A stretch of 64,000 nucleotides of DNA from Paracoccaceae bacterium (GTDB lineage: Bacteria; Pseudomonadota; Alphaproteobacteria; Rhodobacterales; Rhodobacteraceae): the NCBI GenBank assembly GCA_027492585.1, contig JAPUEK010000089.1:1-64000 (forward strand), given 5' to 3'. The translations under genes and the position numbers were made by a program. The notes below the pieces were generated by a model. That model searched no databases, was not told where the DNA came from, and saw nothing but the letters and a program-made list of their open reading frames with translations. This document shows positions 9,501 to 17,230 of the stretch, in pieces. Positions within the stretch are counted from its first letter, which is position 1; every line of letters starts with the position of its first letter.

Positions 9501-9913
9501 TCCAGCGGGAAGCGGCGCAGCAGCGTGGCGCAGAAGCTGTGGATGGTCTGGATGCGGAGCCCGCCGGGAGTTTCGAGCGCACGGGCAAAGAGGCGGCGGG
9601 CGGCGGCAAGGGCGTCCGGGCCGGGCAGCCCGTCCTCGCCCAGATCCAGCAGATCGGCGCGCAGGGCCGCATCGGGCTTCATCGCCCATTCGCCGAGGCG
9701 GCGGAACAGGCGGTTCTGCATCTCGGTCGCGGCGGCCTTGGTATAGGTCAGGCAGAGGATGCGCTGCGGCTCCACCCCATGCAGGAGCAGCCGCGCCACC
9801 CGGTCGGTCAGAACGCGGGTCTTGCCGGAACCGGCATTGGCGGACAGCCAGGTGCTGGCGGAAGGGCGGGCGGCTTCGATCTGACGCGCGCTGGCGTCGG
9901 AGCGGGGGTTCAT
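6521..9913 (-). CDS. addA: Double-strand break repair helicase-nuclease AddA
   Basis: A 1130-residue UvrD-type superfamily 1 helicase with a C-terminal RecB-like nuclease domain. With AddB it processes double-strand ends for RecA loading. Walker A is A-N-A-G-S-G-K-T (around residues 25-32), the DEAQD box is L-V-D-E-A-Q-D-T-S-P, motif V/VI region VMTVHGAKGLEAPVV and LYVALTRAR are present, and the nuclease motif is A-V-D-F-K-S-N near the C-terminus. The ATG at 9913 is chosen because GAGGAGGA lies seven bases upstream; its ATGA overlaps the addB stop, so the two are translationally coupled. Confidence 0.96.
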   Translation of the reverse strand: MNPRSDASARQIEAARPSASTWLSANAGSGKTRVLTDRVARLLLHGVEPQRILCLTYTKAAATEMQNRLFRRLGEWAMKPDAALRADLLDLGEDGLPGPDALAAARRLFARALETPGGLRIQTIHSFCATLLRRFPLEADVSPGFTELDDRSARLLRGELVEQLADRRAPELMADLARAYTGEDFSALLEQVAAQRAAFTPPLDEAACRTLFAVPEGETLRTILASVFLGAEADLLAAVIPALQAGSSTDQKLAAALQLLLPLADPGLADLLRLEDLFLSGAKTQTPFAAKIGSLPTKDSRARLGALMEPLEALMRRVEAARPRRTALQAAEKTALLHRFAATFLPLYEEAKTARGWLDFDDLITRARALLTDPSVAAWVLFRLDGGIDHVLVDEAQDTSPDQWRVIELLTSEFTAGEGTRSGGRTLFVVGDKKQSIYSFQGADVAAFDAKHDSFRGDFDAAGQAFQSLQLEFSFRSSEAILRLVDATFADKYPKALGTGLHHRAFKSALPGRVELWPLVEPSDGQEEGDWEDPVDLVAETHHNARLARQIAEEIKAMIAAGTQIPTDQGNRALHAGDVLILVQRRSTLFAEIIRACKQAGLPIAGADRLKLGAELAVKDLTALLSFLSTPADDLSLAAVLRSPLCGLSEDDLFRLAHGRPGTLWDALQDSGGPPATLALLTDLRRLADFLRPYDLVERALTRHDGRRRLIARLGPEAEDGIDEFLSQALAYEQKDVPSLTGFLIWLETDEVEVKRQMDSEGARIRVMTVHGAKGLEAPVVILPDTTDRKPRDHQEIYRLPEGAPVWKTGAEDSPPAIAVTREARKRESESESLRLLYVALTRARCWLIVAGAGEAKLDRGPSTKPVPKDPAEWCWYRHVETGMKAIGATPRPGGGLLSSFGDWPEPLGPGVAPKPETRTALPLWATRPAPEPAPEVAGPQKPLSPSALGGAKAIWSGAAAPEDPLAEEAVKARGTALHALLEHLATAPDPEALAARLIPDPALRPALLAEAQAILGDPALATLFAPGTLAEVAITARLGSRVLLGSIDRLIVTPDRLLAVDFKSNATVPATAAATPEGILRQMGAYAEALSQIYPGRRIETAILWTTTRQLMPLSPEIVRQALLRAATA

Positions 9914-12873
9914 GTCGCGTCCTCCTCTGCCGGGCCGACCCGCAGGGGGGTGGCGCGGTCCGACATCTGCCATTCGCCATGGCGGGCGAGATGGTCGTAA
10001 TCGCCGGGGAACCGATCCTCGAAGACCGCGCGGCGGGAGGTGTAGCCGGTGCTGCGCTGCATGTAGCGGGTGACGAGGGCGATCAGCCCCTCCCATTGCA
10101 CGGCGATTTCCTCCGGGCTGAGGGGGGTATCCTCGACCTTCTCGCCGCTGCCGAGGCCGATGTAGCTGATCCGCGCCACCTCCGAAGGGCCGAGATCGCG
10201 GAAGCCGCCGCGTTCCGCCATGGCGGCGGCAAGAAGAAGCTGCTTCTCATACTGCTTCTGCTGTTTGGCGGTGGGCGGGGTGCCGGTCTTGTAGTCGATC
10301 AGATGCAGGCGGCCATCGGGCAGGCGGTCGATCCGGTCCGGGGTGCCGTAGAGGCTGACGGGCAGGCCGGGAAGGGAAATTTCGCCCTTCGTTTCAAGGA
10401 TCTGCGCGGTGCCGCCGTATTTGGCATCCTGGGTCAGGAAGTGATCCGCCGCACGTTCCAGCCGGGCGAGCCAGAGCGTGCGGGCGGCGGGGAAGGGGGT
10501 CTGCTCGGCCAGCACCACCGCCGCGATGTCGAGAAGGCGCAGACGGGCCTCGGCGCGGCTCTCCCCCTCCGGCCGGGTGCGGACGAAGCGTTCGAGGATC
10601 TCGTGGATCACCGTGCCGCGTTCGCGCGCATCGGGGGTGGCACGCAGTGGGTCGAGCGGGAAAAGCTTCAGGATCTGGCGCGCATAGATCGCATAGGGGT
10701 CGCGGATGAGCTTCGCCACCGCCGTCAGCGCCAGCCGGTCGGAGCGGCTGCGGACCGGGGGTTGCGGCGCGGGGCGTGGGGCCGGGGCGAGACCCGGATC
10801 GGCGCGCATCGCCGCGGTCGGCTCCTCCAGCGCGGTGGCGAGGGAGAGCCAGAGCTGACCGCGGGCGCGCATCGCCGCGAGCGCCTCCGGTCCGCGCTGA
10901 TCGGGGCCGGGCAGGCCCTGCATCAGGTTCACCAGCCGGTTGAGCCAGCGCGAGGGGACCGTCTCCGCCTCGGCATTACGGAGGGCGCGGGACAGGATGA
11001 CACGGGGCGCCGCCGCCGCCTGCTGGTAATCATGGGCGGACAGGCCGATCTGGCGCTCGGGCAGCAGGAGACCGGCATCCTTCCGCATCCGGCGGTTCAG
11101 CCAGGGGTCGGGATCGGGAAGCTGCGGCCAGATGCCGTCGTTCAGCCCGCCGAGGATCACCAGATCCGCCCCCTGCGCGCGGGCATCGAGCGTTCCCCAG
11201 ATCAGGATGTCGGGATGGGCCTGCACCGTCTCACGAAGTTCGGTGCGCGACAGGAGCGCGGTGAGCAGGTCGCGGTACTCGGTGGCGGTCATGCTGCCGC
11301 CATGCGGGGCCTCGGCGGCGAGATCCTCCATCAGGCGCAGCGCGGCGAGGCCCGCTTCGCGCGCCCAGAGAAGGCCGGTGCCGGATTTCGCGGTGCCGCG
11401 GGCGAGGGCTTCGGTCAGGGCGCGGTGGCGGGCGACATGGCTGGCGAGCGGGAGGGGGCCTTCGTCCTCCGGCAGGTGGAGGGTTTCGGCAAGAGCGGCG
11501 ACCCAATCGGCGATTCCCTCCTCCGGGCGGGTCACGGCCCAGTGCAGCAGATCGCCGGGGGTGGGGAAGGCCGGGCCGTTGCGGCGCAGTTGCAGCTCCA
11601 GGAGGCGCGTGAAGCGCAGATGGGCGCTGCGGTCGGAGGCCTCGGGCTGGCTTGCCGCCATCGGATGCTTCAGCAGGACCAGCAGCCGGTCGCCGGTCAG
11701 CGGCGCGCAGAAGAGATCGGCGACATGACGCAGAAAGCGTCCGGGTGCGGAGAGGCCGAGCGGCTGGCCTCCGGCATCATCGGGCAGGATGTTCCAGCGG
11801 TCGAGCGCCGCCCCGACCTGGCGTCCAAGCGTCCGGTCCGGGGTGACGAGGGCGGCGCGCAGGCCGTTCTCCGCCGCCTCGCGCAGCGCAAGGGCGATGG
11901 CCAGCGCCTCTTCACGCGGGGTGGCGGCTTCGAGCAGGGTCATCCCTTCCGTCGCGGCGCACAGGTCGGGAAGCTCCGGCCCCTCGGTCAGCCAGCGGTC
12001 GGTGACGGGCGCGGGGCGGAGGGACAGCGACAGGAGCCGGTTGCGGTCTGCGCTGGGTGGGGCAACCTCGCGCCAGGGCCGGAAGGCGGTCGGGCTGGTG
12101 CCGAGCAGGTCGGCGAGATGGCGGAAGCGGTATTGGGGATGATCCTCGGCGGTCAGCGCGTCCGACAGCGCCTCCCACACGTCGGGGGGGGTGTCGGCAT
12201 CGAAGCCGGGCAGGACCACCGCCCCCTGCGGCAGCCGCGCCACGAGTTGCATGAACAGCGCCGTCGTCCCGCGCGAGCCGGTGGAGCCGGCGATGATCAC
12301 CGGATGGTCGGGCGGGGTCTGGTGCCAGCGGGCGGCCAGAAGCTCCACCGCGCGGCGCTGGCTCGGATCGCCGGCTTCGGGGGTGAATTGCCCGGCGATG
12401 ATGCCGAGAAAGCTTTGCGTCCGCGCCCAATGGGCCGAATGGCCGGAGACATCGAGGGCGGCGAGGTCTTCCGGCGCCACGCCCTCGCCCTGCATTTCCT
12501 CCATCAGCCGGGCGAGGCTGTCGGCCAGATCGTAGACGGCGGCACGGGGCGCAAGCCTCGGCTGGGCTTTCAGCAGTCCGGTGACAAGCTGCGCCAGCTC
12601 CAGCCGCCGCCGCAGGGGGGGGACCTGGGGCGGCAGGCCGAGGCTCGGGTCGCTTGCGATGTCGGTAACGAGGCGGATCTGCGGCAGCAGCATCGGGCCG
12701 CGCGCGACAAACCGCTCCTCCACCCGCCGCCGCATCCGCGCGGTGTTGAGGTAAAGCTGCACCCGCGCCATCGCCTCCGGCGGCTTGTCCGCCATCCGCT
12801 CGCAGAGGCCCGCGACGAGGTGTTCGGGGAAGTCGATGCCGGGGGGGAGGGTGAAGACCTGCGGTTCAGCCAT
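9910..12873 (-). CDS. addB: Double-strand break repair protein AddB
   Basis: A 987-residue partner of AddA with an inactivated helicase-like body and a C-terminal nuclease domain (GTVIHEILERFVR, then H-L-I-D-Y-K-T-G). The start MAEPQVFTLPPG at 12873 overlaps the murU stop by 8 bp. The Cys residues that hold an iron-sulfur cluster in Bacillus AddB are absent around the nuclease domain (the segment reads YAIYARQILKLFPLDPL). I take this as typical of the alphaproteobacterial subtype rather than a defect. It overlaps addA through ATGA. Confidence 0.94.
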   Translation of the reverse strand: MAEPQVFTLPPGIDFPEHLVAGLCERMADKPPEAMARVQLYLNTARMRRRVEERFVARGPMLLPQIRLVTDIASDPSLGLPPQVPPLRRRLELAQLVTGLLKAQPRLAPRAAVYDLADSLARLMEEMQGEGVAPEDLAALDVSGHSAHWARTQSFLGIIAGQFTPEAGDPSQRRAVELLAARWHQTPPDHPVIIAGSTGSRGTTALFMQLVARLPQGAVVLPGFDADTPPDVWEALSDALTAEDHPQYRFRHLADLLGTSPTAFRPWREVAPPSADRNRLLSLSLRPAPVTDRWLTEGPELPDLCAATEGMTLLEAATPREEALAIALALREAAENGLRAALVTPDRTLGRQVGAALDRWNILPDDAGGQPLGLSAPGRFLRHVADLFCAPLTGDRLLVLLKHPMAASQPEASDRSAHLRFTRLLELQLRRNGPAFPTPGDLLHWAVTRPEEGIADWVAALAETLHLPEDEGPLPLASHVARHRALTEALARGTAKSGTGLLWAREAGLAALRLMEDLAAEAPHGGSMTATEYRDLLTALLSRTELRETVQAHPDILIWGTLDARAQGADLVILGGLNDGIWPQLPDPDPWLNRRMRKDAGLLLPERQIGLSAHDYQQAAAAPRVILSRALRNAEAETVPSRWLNRLVNLMQGLPGPDQRGPEALAAMRARGQLWLSLATALEEPTAAMRADPGLAPAPRPAPQPPVRSRSDRLALTAVAKLIRDPYAIYARQILKLFPLDPLRATPDARERGTVIHEILERFVRTRPEGESRAEARLRLLDIAAVVLAEQTPFPAARTLWLARLERAADHFLTQDAKYGGTAQILETKGEISLPGLPVSLYGTPDRIDRLPDGRLHLIDYKTGTPPTAKQQKQYEKQLLLAAAMAERGGFRDLGPSEVARISYIGLGSGEKVEDTPLSPEEIAVQWEGLIALVTRYMQRSTGYTSRRAVFEDRFPGDYDHLARHGEWQMSDRATPLRVGPAEEDAT

Positions 12874-13558
12874 GGAGCAGCGCCTCGGCAAGCGGGATGC
12901 TTTCAGGCTGGCCCACATCGCACCAGCCGCCGGCGTGGAGAGTGCCGAAGAGCCGGCCCCCGGCGATAAGGCGATCCCAGAGACGGTTGACGGAGAAGGC
13001 GCTTTCCGGAAAATCCGCCAGCCCCTCGGTCCGCAGGATCTGCGCGCCGAGATAGACCTCCCCCGGCGCACCTGCGGCACGGGTCAGGCGGCCTTCGCGG
13101 TCGCGCAGAAAATCGCCGGACCCCTTGTGGCCGGTGGCTTTCGCCGCGGGCAGGAGCAGGAGGAGCGCGTCCATCCGCTCCCCGTCCCAGGCGGCCATCA
13201 GCTCGGTCAGGGGGTTGGCGCCGGTCCAGACCGCATCGGTGTTCAGCGTCAGCACCGGCGAGCCGCCCAGAAGGGGGGCGGCCTGCCGCAGGCCTCCGCC
13301 GGTTTCGAGGATGATCTCGCGTTCCCAGCTGAAGGTGATAGGATCGGGGCGACCCGCGAGGTGATCGACGATCTGCTGGCCCCGGTAATGGAGGTTGGCG
13401 ACCACCCGATCCACCCCCGCCTCCGCCGCGATGTCGAGCGCGTGGTCGAGAAGCGGCCGGCCCGCGACCGGAACCAGCGGCTTCGGCCGGTCGGCGGTCA
13501 GCGCGCCCATGCGGGTGCCGAAGCCCGCCGCGAAGAGCATCAGCGGAAATGGCCGCAT
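12866..13558 (-). CDS. murU: N-acetylmuramate-1-phosphate uridylyltransferase (MurU-like)
   Basis: A 230-residue sugar-phosphate nucleotidyltransferase. The N-terminus F-A-A-G-F-G-T-R-M-G followed by D-R-P-K-P-L-V-P-V-A-G-R-P-L is the nucleotide-binding signature, and L-N-T-D-A-V-W holds the metal-binding Asp. Next to amgK this marks the MurNAc salvage route, where MurNAc-1-P becomes UDP-MurNAc and bypasses de novo synthesis and MurA. The ATG at 13558 lies inside the amgK 3' end (19-bp overlap). The specific substrate rests on the amgK neighbour; by sequence alone it is a NTP-transferase of the MobA/GlmU-like fold. Confidence 0.85.
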   Translation of the reverse strand: MRPFPLMLFAAGFGTRMGALTADRPKPLVPVAGRPLLDHALDIAAEAGVDRVVANLHYRGQQIVDHLAGRPDPITFSWEREIILETGGGLRQAAPLLGGSPVLTLNTDAVWTGANPLTELMAAWDGERMDALLLLLPAAKATGHKGSGDFLRDREGRLTRAAGAPGEVYLGAQILRTEGLADFPESAFSVNRLWDRLIAGGRLFGTLHAGGWCDVGQPESIPLAEALLHG

Positions 13559-14550
13559 TTTTCCCGGATCCTTGCAAGATGGGCTTCGGTGGGTTCCGGC
13601 AGGAGCCTGTCGCAGAGCCGGGCCAGCGGCGCCAGCTCCGGCACCGCAAGGTTGCGCTGCAACTGTTCCCAGACGCGGGGAAGGAGCGCCAGATAGCCGG
13701 GCTTTCCGGCGACAAGGCAAAGCCGCGCGAAGACCCCGAGGATCCGCAGCGCCCTTTGGGCGCCAAGAACCGCATAGCTGACGACGAAATCCGCCGCCGC
13801 CTGCCCGGCGTTCCCGGCAAGGCGCCGGATCATCGCCGTCTCTGTTTCCCGTGAAACATCGCGCCGCGCATCCTGGAGAAGGGAGACCAGATCATAGCCG
13901 GGCTGGCCCATCTGGGCGAGCTGGAAATCCAGCAGCCCGACCCGCGCCAGCCCCTGCCGCGCGGGAAGCCACAGCAGGTTTTCGGCGTGATAATCGCGCA
14001 GGATCAGCACACGCGGCCCATCGGCATGGCGGGTCAGGGCCTCGGTGAGCAGGGTCTCGAAGGCGCCGGTCGGAACCTTTTCCCCCGTGATCGCAAAGCG
14101 ATACCAGTCGAGCGCGAAGGCGGCGGCCTTTGCCCAGTCGGCGGCAGAAAGATCAGGCAGGCCGGCGGGGGCGACGTGGTGATGCAGATGGGTCAGAACA
14201 TCGGTGGCGCTGGCGTAAAGCTCCGTCTCTTTGGGCGGGCTTCGCTCCAGAAGCCGGGCGAAGATCCCGTCGCCGAGGTCTTCCAGCAGGAGAAAGCCAT
14301 TGGTCAGATCCTCGGCCAGAATCCGCGGGGCGGACAGGCCGAGCCCCAGAAGATGCCGCGCGATGGCGATGAAACTGGCCGGATCGTCACCCTTGCCGGG
14401 CGGTGCATCCATCAGGACGGCGGTTTCCGTGCCAAGGGTCAGCCGGTCATAGCTGCGGTCGGAGGCATCGCCCGCCAGAAAGCGGCGCTCTGCCGCGCCC
14501 CAGCCGCTCTGCGCCAGAAAATCCCGCGAAAGGCTTTGGCGGTCAGGCAT
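13540..14550 (-). CDS. amgK: N-acetylmuramate/N-acetylglucosamine 1-kinase (AmgK-like)
   Basis: A 336-residue aminoglycoside-phosphotransferase-fold kinase. The catalytic loop reads L-I-L-R-D-Y-H-A-E-N-L-L-W, with the metal-binding Asp in G-L-L-D-F-Q-L-A-Q-M-G. The N-lobe starts SLSRDFLAQSGW and includes G-D-A-S-D-R-S-Y. With MurU next door the likely reaction is anomeric phosphorylation of recycled MurNAc in the cytoplasm. It overlaps tsaE by 8 bp and murU by 19 bp, so the whole minus-strand set from 15031 to 6521 is very probably one operon. Confidence 0.88.
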   Translation of the reverse strand: MPDRQSLSRDFLAQSGWGAAERRFLAGDASDRSYDRLTLGTETAVLMDAPPGKGDDPASFIAIARHLLGLGLSAPRILAEDLTNGFLLLEDLGDGIFARLLERSPPKETELYASATDVLTHLHHHVAPAGLPDLSAADWAKAAAFALDWYRFAITGEKVPTGAFETLLTEALTRHADGPRVLILRDYHAENLLWLPARQGLARVGLLDFQLAQMGQPGYDLVSLLQDARRDVSRETETAMIRRLAGNAGQAAADFVVSYAVLGAQRALRILGVFARLCLVAGKPGYLALLPRVWEQLQRNLAVPELAPLARLCDRLLPEPTEAHLARIREKCGHFR

Positions 14551-15031
14551 CCTGTGCGCCCCATTCCGCCCGCAGGTCGGCTTTCAGGCCTGCCCGCCCC
14601 GAGGTGCAGATCCTCAGACGCCGCCCCTCCCCCTCTTGCGAGAGGGTCAGCCGCAGCGCATCGGGCGGGGCGAGTTTGCCGAGCCGGTCCGGCCATTCGA
14701 CGAGGGTGAGCGCGGTCGAAAAGGCCGCCTCCAGACCCAGTTCCGCCACTTCGTCGGGATGGCTCAGCCGGTAAAGATCGCTGTGCCAGATCTCCAGCTC
14801 CCCCGCTTCGTAGGTCTGGACGAGCGTAAAGCTCGGCGACGGCACGTCTTCTATCCGACCGAGCCGGGCGCGGATCAAGGCGCGGGCGAGATGGCTTTTG
14901 CCCGCCCCGATCGGCCCTTCGAGCAAAAGGCAGTCGCCGGCACCGAGCCGGGGCGCGAGCCAGCCGCCAAGGCGGGTGGTCGCCTCCTCATCGGGCAGGA
15001 ACAGGGTGAGGCAATCATGCGGTGCTGGCAT
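14543..15031 (-). CDS. tsaE: tRNA t6A biosynthesis ATPase TsaE
   Basis: A 162-residue P-loop ATPase of the TsaBDE complex that forms threonylcarbamoyl-adenosine at position 37 of ANN-decoding tRNAs. Walker A is G-P-I-G-A-G-K-S (residues 39-46), and S-P-S-F-T-L-V-Q-T-Y and L-V-E-W-P are family signatures. No good Shine-Dalgarno is visible before the ATG at 15031, so translation may depend on an upstream frame. It opens the operon running through amgK, murU, addB and addA. Its partner tsaD is elsewhere in this window (29710-30807). Confidence 0.95.
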   Translation of the reverse strand: MPAPHDCLTLFLPDEEATTRLGGWLAPRLGAGDCLLLEGPIGAGKSHLARALIRARLGRIEDVPSPSFTLVQTYEAGELEIWHSDLYRLSHPDEVAELGLEAAFSTALTLVEWPDRLGKLAPPDALRLTLSQEGEGRRLRICTSGRAGLKADLRAEWGAQDA

Positions 15032-15384
15032 TGGACGATTCTAACGGCCCGGCCAGCCGCCGCAAGGCAGTCTTCGCCATGCTGCGGATTGGCTCCGGTC
15101 AAAGCGGGAGAAACTGCCGCCATCATGGTAATCGACATGGTAATCGAGGCGAAACCTGCGGCCCGGCGGGAATGGCACGAACATCTCGGCAGGCTTCGCC
15201 ATCCGTAGCCATTCAGATGGAGATGCTCGTTCGAACATGCGTTCAGAATTTCAGGCTTCTCTTTCGCTCCATCGCCTTGGCGGAAGAGGAGGTTCGGTTC
15301 GGCCAGAGGACCTTGCGGACAGATGGCTTCGCCCCCTTGTCTGCGAGCCATCGCCCGGACCGCCCACTGGCCGGATCGCCTCCC
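15032..15384. other. 353-bp interval without a convincing gene
   Basis: No recognisable protein is encoded between tsaE and the PAS gene on either strand. It contains an exact tandem duplication of CATGGTAATCGA (15124-15135 and 15136-15147). A 21-codon minus-strand frame with its own ATG near 15079 (MAKTALRRLAGPLE) runs into and overlaps the tsaE start. The interval could be the decayed remains of the transmitter domain missing from the PAS protein upstream, but I see no H-box or ATP-binding motif in it. Confidence 0.4.
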
Positions 15385-16983
15385 TCAGGCCCGACGCATT
15401 GCCTTTGCCACCTTGGGGGCAACGACCTCAACGGTCTCCGCCACGCAGAAGCTTGCCAGCGTCGCCCCCCCGGCCAGAGGCGCGAAGCGACACAGGAGCC
15501 GCCGCCCGTCCAGAAGTCTCGTTTCCCCGGTCCAGCCGACCCGATCCCCGACGGTGGCAACGTAATCTTCCACCTCCGTCCAGAGCGCCCCCGGCGCGGA
15601 GTTCTTGCGCCAATGGCCGGAGAGGCTCTGCACCGTGCTTTCGGCAAGTGATGCCGCCGGATCATGGCCCCAGAGCGTCGCATAGGCGGCGTTTGACATC
15701 ACGAGCTGCCCGGATTGCGAGAACACCGTCACACCCTCGTCCATCTGGTCGATGACCGACTGCCCCAGCTCCAGATCTGCCCGATAGCGCCGTGTCCTCA
15801 GGGTTTCGGAGGAGATATCCTCCAGCATCAGGGCGATGGCGCCGTTCGGATGCGGCCTGCCGACGACGCGGAAGGTCTGGCCGTCCGAGAGATTCCACAC
15901 CTCCTCGTAAAGCCCGGAGGCCGCGGCCTTCTCCATATCCACAAGCTGCTGGCGCCAGTGCCGGTAATCCTTCGGCTCGGGGATCATGTTGCGGTCGCGG
16001 AGCGCATCGAGCACCGACAGAAGCGAGGGGCGGAGCGAGAGGAAATCCGGCGGCAGCCCGGTCAGATCTACCAGAGCCGGGTTGAAAAGCTGCAACTGGC
16101 GGTGCCTGTCGAAGATCGCCAGTCCGATGGGAAGCTGGGCAAAGGTCTTCGTCAGCGTCTGCATGAAGTCCCGCAACGCCCCTTCGGCATGGACGACGGC
16201 ATCGGCAGGGGTGGCATAAAGCATCTGCCCCCCTCCCGCCGGCTGGGAGGTCAGCTCGAACCACAGGGTCCCCTTCTCCGGCACCAGAAGGCTTGCGCGC
16301 TGGCCGGCCCCGACCTGCACCGTCGTCTTGCGCTCGAAAAGCCGTGGCAGCGGCCAGGTGATCTCCTGCCCGGCGGGAAGGCCGGCCAGCGCGAGGTCGA
16401 GGTAGGGCATATTGGCCCAGACCACCTCTCCCCCTGCTGTTTCCTGCCAGACCAGAACCGGAGCCTGTCCGACAATGCCGCGCAGCAGGTCCAGCTCTTC
16501 CGTCATGGCGCGATGGATGAGAGGATCGCCGATAAAAGCCCGCCCTTCTTTCGCAGCATCCGCAAGGCAGATGCGAAGCAGGCCGCCGCGGCCTTCGGCC
16601 TGAAGCATCATCGCCGTGCCATGCACGGGGTTTGAGATGCGCGTGACCCGCCCCTCGGCCGCCACCTGCGACGCAAGATCCTCCAGATCAGGGAAATGCG
16701 TTGCAAGGCAGGCCAGCATCCGCGCCCAATCGCCACCCCGCACGCTGGATCCGGCCAGCAGCGCCCGCGCAGTGGGTGAACAGTCGATCAATGCCTCCCC
16801 ATCAAAAAGGAAGACGGCACCCAGACCGGAATCATCGAAGAGGGATCGGGCTTTCGCCCTGCCCGGCGCGGTGAGCAATTCCAGCGTCAAGAGCCCCCCG
16901 GTTGCCGCAAGACATGCCGTTGCCACCAGCCCGAAGGCCAGCGCCCAATGCATGGCGATCCCGTCCCATAGGATGCCAGCCAT
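15385..16983 (-). CDS. Membrane-anchored PAS-domain protein lacking a kinase domain
   Basis: A 532-residue protein with one N-terminal membrane segment (MHWALAFGLVATACLAATGGL) and several PAS-like modules: around 60-150, around 170-290 (LVWQETAGGEVVWANMPYLD), around 300-400 (LPIGLAIFDRHRQLQLFNPA) and around 420-520 (MDEGVTVFSQSGQLVMSNAA). It ends at VAKAMRRA with no histidine phosphoacceptor box and no HATPase domain. Related proteins beside tsaE in Rhodobacterales are, as I recall, full sensor kinases, so this copy may be a truncated or kinase-less receptor. The ATG at 16983 is preferred to a TTG 33 bases upstream. Confidence 0.75.
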   Translation of the reverse strand: MAGILWDGIAMHWALAFGLVATACLAATGGLLTLELLTAPGRAKARSLFDDSGLGAVFLFDGEALIDCSPTARALLAGSSVRGGDWARMLACLATHFPDLEDLASQVAAEGRVTRISNPVHGTAMMLQAEGRGGLLRICLADAAKEGRAFIGDPLIHRAMTEELDLLRGIVGQAPVLVWQETAGGEVVWANMPYLDLALAGLPAGQEITWPLPRLFERKTTVQVGAGQRASLLVPEKGTLWFELTSQPAGGGQMLYATPADAVVHAEGALRDFMQTLTKTFAQLPIGLAIFDRHRQLQLFNPALVDLTGLPPDFLSLRPSLLSVLDALRDRNMIPEPKDYRHWRQQLVDMEKAAASGLYEEVWNLSDGQTFRVVGRPHPNGAIALMLEDISSETLRTRRYRADLELGQSVIDQMDEGVTVFSQSGQLVMSNAAYATLWGHDPAASLAESTVQSLSGHWRKNSAPGALWTEVEDYVATVGDRVGWTGETRLLDGRRLLCRFAPLAGGATLASFCVAETVEVVAPKVAKAMRRA

Positions 16984-17230
16984 CCTGCGCCCCCGCCTTT
17001 GAAACCCGAAAATCAACCTAGGGGTGATTTGGTTAAGGGGGGATTAACGCTGGAGGCACAGCGACACTCCGCTTGCGGGCCTTTCCTCTTATTGCCTGAA
17101 AGGCGGATTCCCGTTCTAGTGTATGAATGGTTCCGTGGCCGGCTTCGTGCCGGGCGCCTTGTGCCGAAGATGGATTGGCAAGCCGGAGTGCCAACCCGAA
17201 GCAGACCGCAGCGACATTGGGGGGGAGACG

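Noticed and set aside
6476-10000. Very long open frame on the strand opposite addA
   Set aside because: It is the mirror frame of a GC-rich gene; the sequence is low-complexity Gly/Arg/Gln-rich with no domain, while the minus strand encodes a full AddA.
9979-12969. Very long open frame opposite addB
   Set aside because: Same GC-driven artefact: no motif, and the composition differs from the real proteins in the window.
15243-15683. Histidine kinase remnant on the minus strand after the PAS gene
   Set aside because: I read the three minus frames and found no H-box, N-box or G-box; the idea is kept only as a hypothesis in the findings.
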